A stretch of 64,000 nt of DNA from Streptomyces sp. Ag109_O5-1 (GTDB lineage Bacteria; Actinomycetota; Actinomycetes; Streptomycetales; Streptomycetaceae), in the NCBI RefSeq assembly GCF_003814875.1, contig NZ_RKQF01000001.1, forward strand, positions 2,666,001-2,730,000, in the 5' to 3' direction. The stretch's first letter is position 1. The number at the start of each line of letters is the position of its first letter. This document shows, piece by piece, positions 62,546 to 64,000 of the stretch. The translations under genes were made by a program, and so were the position numbers. A model generated the notes under the pieces. The model saw only the letters and a program-made list of their open reading frames with translations. It made no database searches and was not told where the DNA came from.

Positions 62546-62879
62546 CGGTCACACCTCCCCAACCAAGCCGGTCACCTGCGGGAACCTTCGGTCACCGCTC
62601 GAACAGCACTGACACTAGAGACAGTCAGGCCACGACGCCACCGAATTACGGCAGCCCGTAGTGCATGGGTCATTCCATGCCGTACAGCGTCTCCAGGTCG
62701 ACCAGTCCTCGGTCAGCCCTCCGCCACCAGGTCGGGGTCTTCACGAGTCGTCGTCCGGGGCACCTCGGGGACCGGCCACCGGGTGTCGGGCACGTATCCG
62801 ACACCGCGCCACCACGGGTGGGTGGGCAGCACTCCAGCAGGCTCGAACGGCCGACCGGGGAGAGGGAGAGCGACTGCCT
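62546..62879. promoter_or_regulatory. rsgA upstream region and start of the scar
   Basis: Just upstream of the leader ORF this stretch should hold the rsgA promoter; on the minus strand a TAGTGT-type element (about 62613-62618) is a possible -10. Beyond about 62660 no gene is recognisable, and the sequence leads into the integrase fragment. Confidence 0.4.
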
Positions 62880-62966
62880 GTCCGAACTCGCGCCAACGGC
62901 GAAGGCACCATCTACCAGCGCAAAGATGGCCGCCAGCAACAGCGGCCACCCGGTCGCCACCACTAG
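62880..62966 (+). pseudogene. Integrase N-terminal fragment
   Basis: VRTRANGEGTIYQRKDGR is the typical N-terminal arm-binding start of actinomycete phage or ICE tyrosine recombinases (GEGTIYQRKDGRW). After about 20 residues the frame leaves homology and stops at TAG 62964-62966. There is no core or catalytic domain. It is the only trace of an integrase in the window. Confidence 0.75.
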
Positions 62967-62983
62967 CGGCACACTGCTACCGG

Positions 62984-63692
62984 CGAGGGCGGCAGACCCT
63001 GATCCGCACCGACTCCGCGGGCGGCACCCACGACTTCATGTCCTGGCTCGCCAGGCGAGGCCGATGGCTGTCCTACTCGGTGGGCATGGTGATCACCGAA
63101 GCAATCCACGAACACGTGCTGAAGATACCCGTCTCAGCCTGGACCCCCGTCGTCGAGACCGACGGCGGGGCCCGGGACGGGGCCTTAGTCGCCGAGCTCA
63201 CCGGCGACGTACTGGACGGCTGGCCCATGGGCACGCGGCTGATTGCCAGGAAGGAACGGCCGCACCCCGGAGCTCAGTTGAGGCTCAGAGACGGGGACGG
63301 CATGCGGCTGACCTGTTTCGCCACCAACACCTCGGGCCGGCCGATCGCCGAGCTCGAACTCCGTCACCGGCTGCGGGCCCGGGCCGAGGACCGGATCCGG
63401 GCCGCCCGGGCCACCGGCCTGCGCAACCTGCCACTGCACACCACCGCCCAGAACAAGGTCTGGCTGGAGATCGCCCTCGACCTGCTGGCCTGGATGCCCA
63501 TGCTCGCCCTCACCGGCAAGGCCCGCCTCAGGGAACCCCGTCGACTGCGATTCCGCCTGTTCTCCGCGGCCGCTCAGCTCGTCACCACCGGCCGACGCAG
63601 GATTCTCCGCCTCTCTGCGCACTGGCCCTGGACCAGCGAGCGAGATCACCGCCGCCCTCGAACGGCTCACGCTCCTGCCCGCCCCCGGCTGA
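62984..63692 (+). pseudogene. Decayed IS1380-family transposase, C-terminal half
   Basis: The frame encodes the C-terminal part of an IS1380-type transposase: LIRTDSAGGTHDFMSWLARR, WLSYSVGMVITEAIHEHVLK, VAELTGDVLDGWPMG, RLIARKERPHPGAQLRLRDG and RNLPLHTTAQNKVWLEIALD. The N-terminal half, about 240 residues, is missing. Near the end a four-base duplication (GCGAGCGA, 63636-63643) shifts the frame; restoring it gives the expected ending EITAALERLTLLPAPG and TGA at 63690. A sequence near 63833-63857 (ACCCTCGCGCAAGATCGAGG) may be the right terminal repeat. The element cannot be active. Confidence 0.85.
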
Positions 63693-63874
63693 CCAGCAAC
63701 CTCAACCGTCCCGACGACAGCACCACCCGACCCCGGGCAGTGGAACCCGGCGCCCACCCGACACGACAACCGGGACACCGGCCTGCCCACCACCAGCTCC
63801 GGCAAGCAAAAGGGCCCACCGACTCCGTCGACGGACCCTCGCGCAAGATCGAGGCGAAGGCAGCCGATCCGATC

Positions 63875-63985
63875 TCACCAGCCAAGCAGCCTCGGCAATT
63901 CATCGATGTACGGTGCGTAGTCTGGCTCTTCGTCGGCAATGCGGCTGAGTACTCGCCTGAACTCCTGACGCTCGGATTCGTTCAT
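63875..63985 (-). CDS. Small ORF at the right edge, unknown, possibly the C-terminus of a longer gene
   Basis: From ATG 63985 a 36-codon frame runs to TGA at 63875: MNESERQEFRRVLSRIADEE then PDYAPYIDELPRLLGW. The composition is balanced and looks like real protein. The frame is still open to the window edge, so the true start may lie outside. It has lower third-position GC than most neighbours, consistent with imported DNA beside the IS remnant. Confidence 0.4.
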   Translation of the reverse strand: MNESERQEFRRVLSRIADEEPDYAPYIDELPRLLGW

Positions 63986-64000
63986 CGAGTTCAAGTCCGA

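Noticed and set aside
62665..63948. 427-codon plus-strand frame over the transposase remnant
   Set aside because: The IS1380 homology lies in a different frame; this one is Arg/Pro-rich shadow sequence.

Overview
The window is a stretch of a Streptomyces (or very close actinomycete) chromosome. The whole sequence is strongly GC-rich with GC-biased third codon positions, GTG starts are common, Shine-Dalgarno sites are GGAGG-like, several promoters place a -10 hexamer six bases from the start codon, and the gene content is typical of the genus (PucR/XdhC purine catabolism, SpoIIE-type phosphatase with PAS/GAF domains, DUF2637, DmdR-type iron box). I see no rRNA, tRNA, CRISPR array, origin or intact mobile element. 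It reads mostly as chromosome with a few scars.

Layout. 0-8 kb: a broken zinc-type dehydrogenase at the left edge, then a stress-like set (two CBS+BON proteins, an Rv1733c-like membrane protein, a PPK2 polyphosphate kinase, a SulP transporter) and an oleate hydratase. 8-13 kb: secreted proteins and lipoproteins and a large secreted beta-propeller. 13.3-21.6 kb: a compact cluster of sugar epimerase, two-component system, GT2 glycosyltransferase, DUF2064/TIGR04282 protein, methyltransferase, membrane protein, membrane-anchored molybdopterin oxidoreductase and polytopic membrane protein. Four of its outward promoters share the same leaderless architecture. This is the best candidate here for an undescribed surface-glycan or redox system. 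21.7-28.2 kb: a formylglycine-enzyme-like remnant, a MarR regulator, an AmiC-like binding protein without signal peptide followed by an NCS1 permease with a Cys-rich tail, an aldo/keto reductase fragment, and a NAD kinase coupled to an apparently frameshifted phosphotriesterase.

28.4-36.8 kb: signalling and accessory metabolism (PAS-PAS-GAF-SpoIIE-ATPase protein, Ser/Thr kinase, F420-type PPOX protein, phosphoribosyltransferase, P450, DUF2278, SRPBCC, Crp/Fnr). 37-45.7 kb: a purine-catabolism locus. A five-gene leftward run (FAD, 2Fe-2S and Mo subunits of xanthine dehydrogenase, NCS2 permease, XdhC) diverges from a PucR regulator. 45.8-53.5 kb: a TPR protein with a Rex-like site upstream, a GntR regulator, an FhuF-like protein behind an iron box, a 59-residue protein abutting a DUF2637 gene, an RsbW-like ATPase, and a secreted protein divergent from a membrane-anchored HTH protein. 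53.5-62.5 kb: PoxB-type oxidase, degenerate PP2C, DUF456, SGNH hydrolase, an alkylation-repair pair (Ada-AlkA and Ogt) and RsgA preceded by a small leader ORF. 62.9-64 kb: a scar made of an integrase N-terminal fragment and a decayed IS1380-type transposase.

Most operon calls rest on overlapping or near-overlapping stop/start codons. Functions are from recognised motifs and remembered family features; no database search was run.
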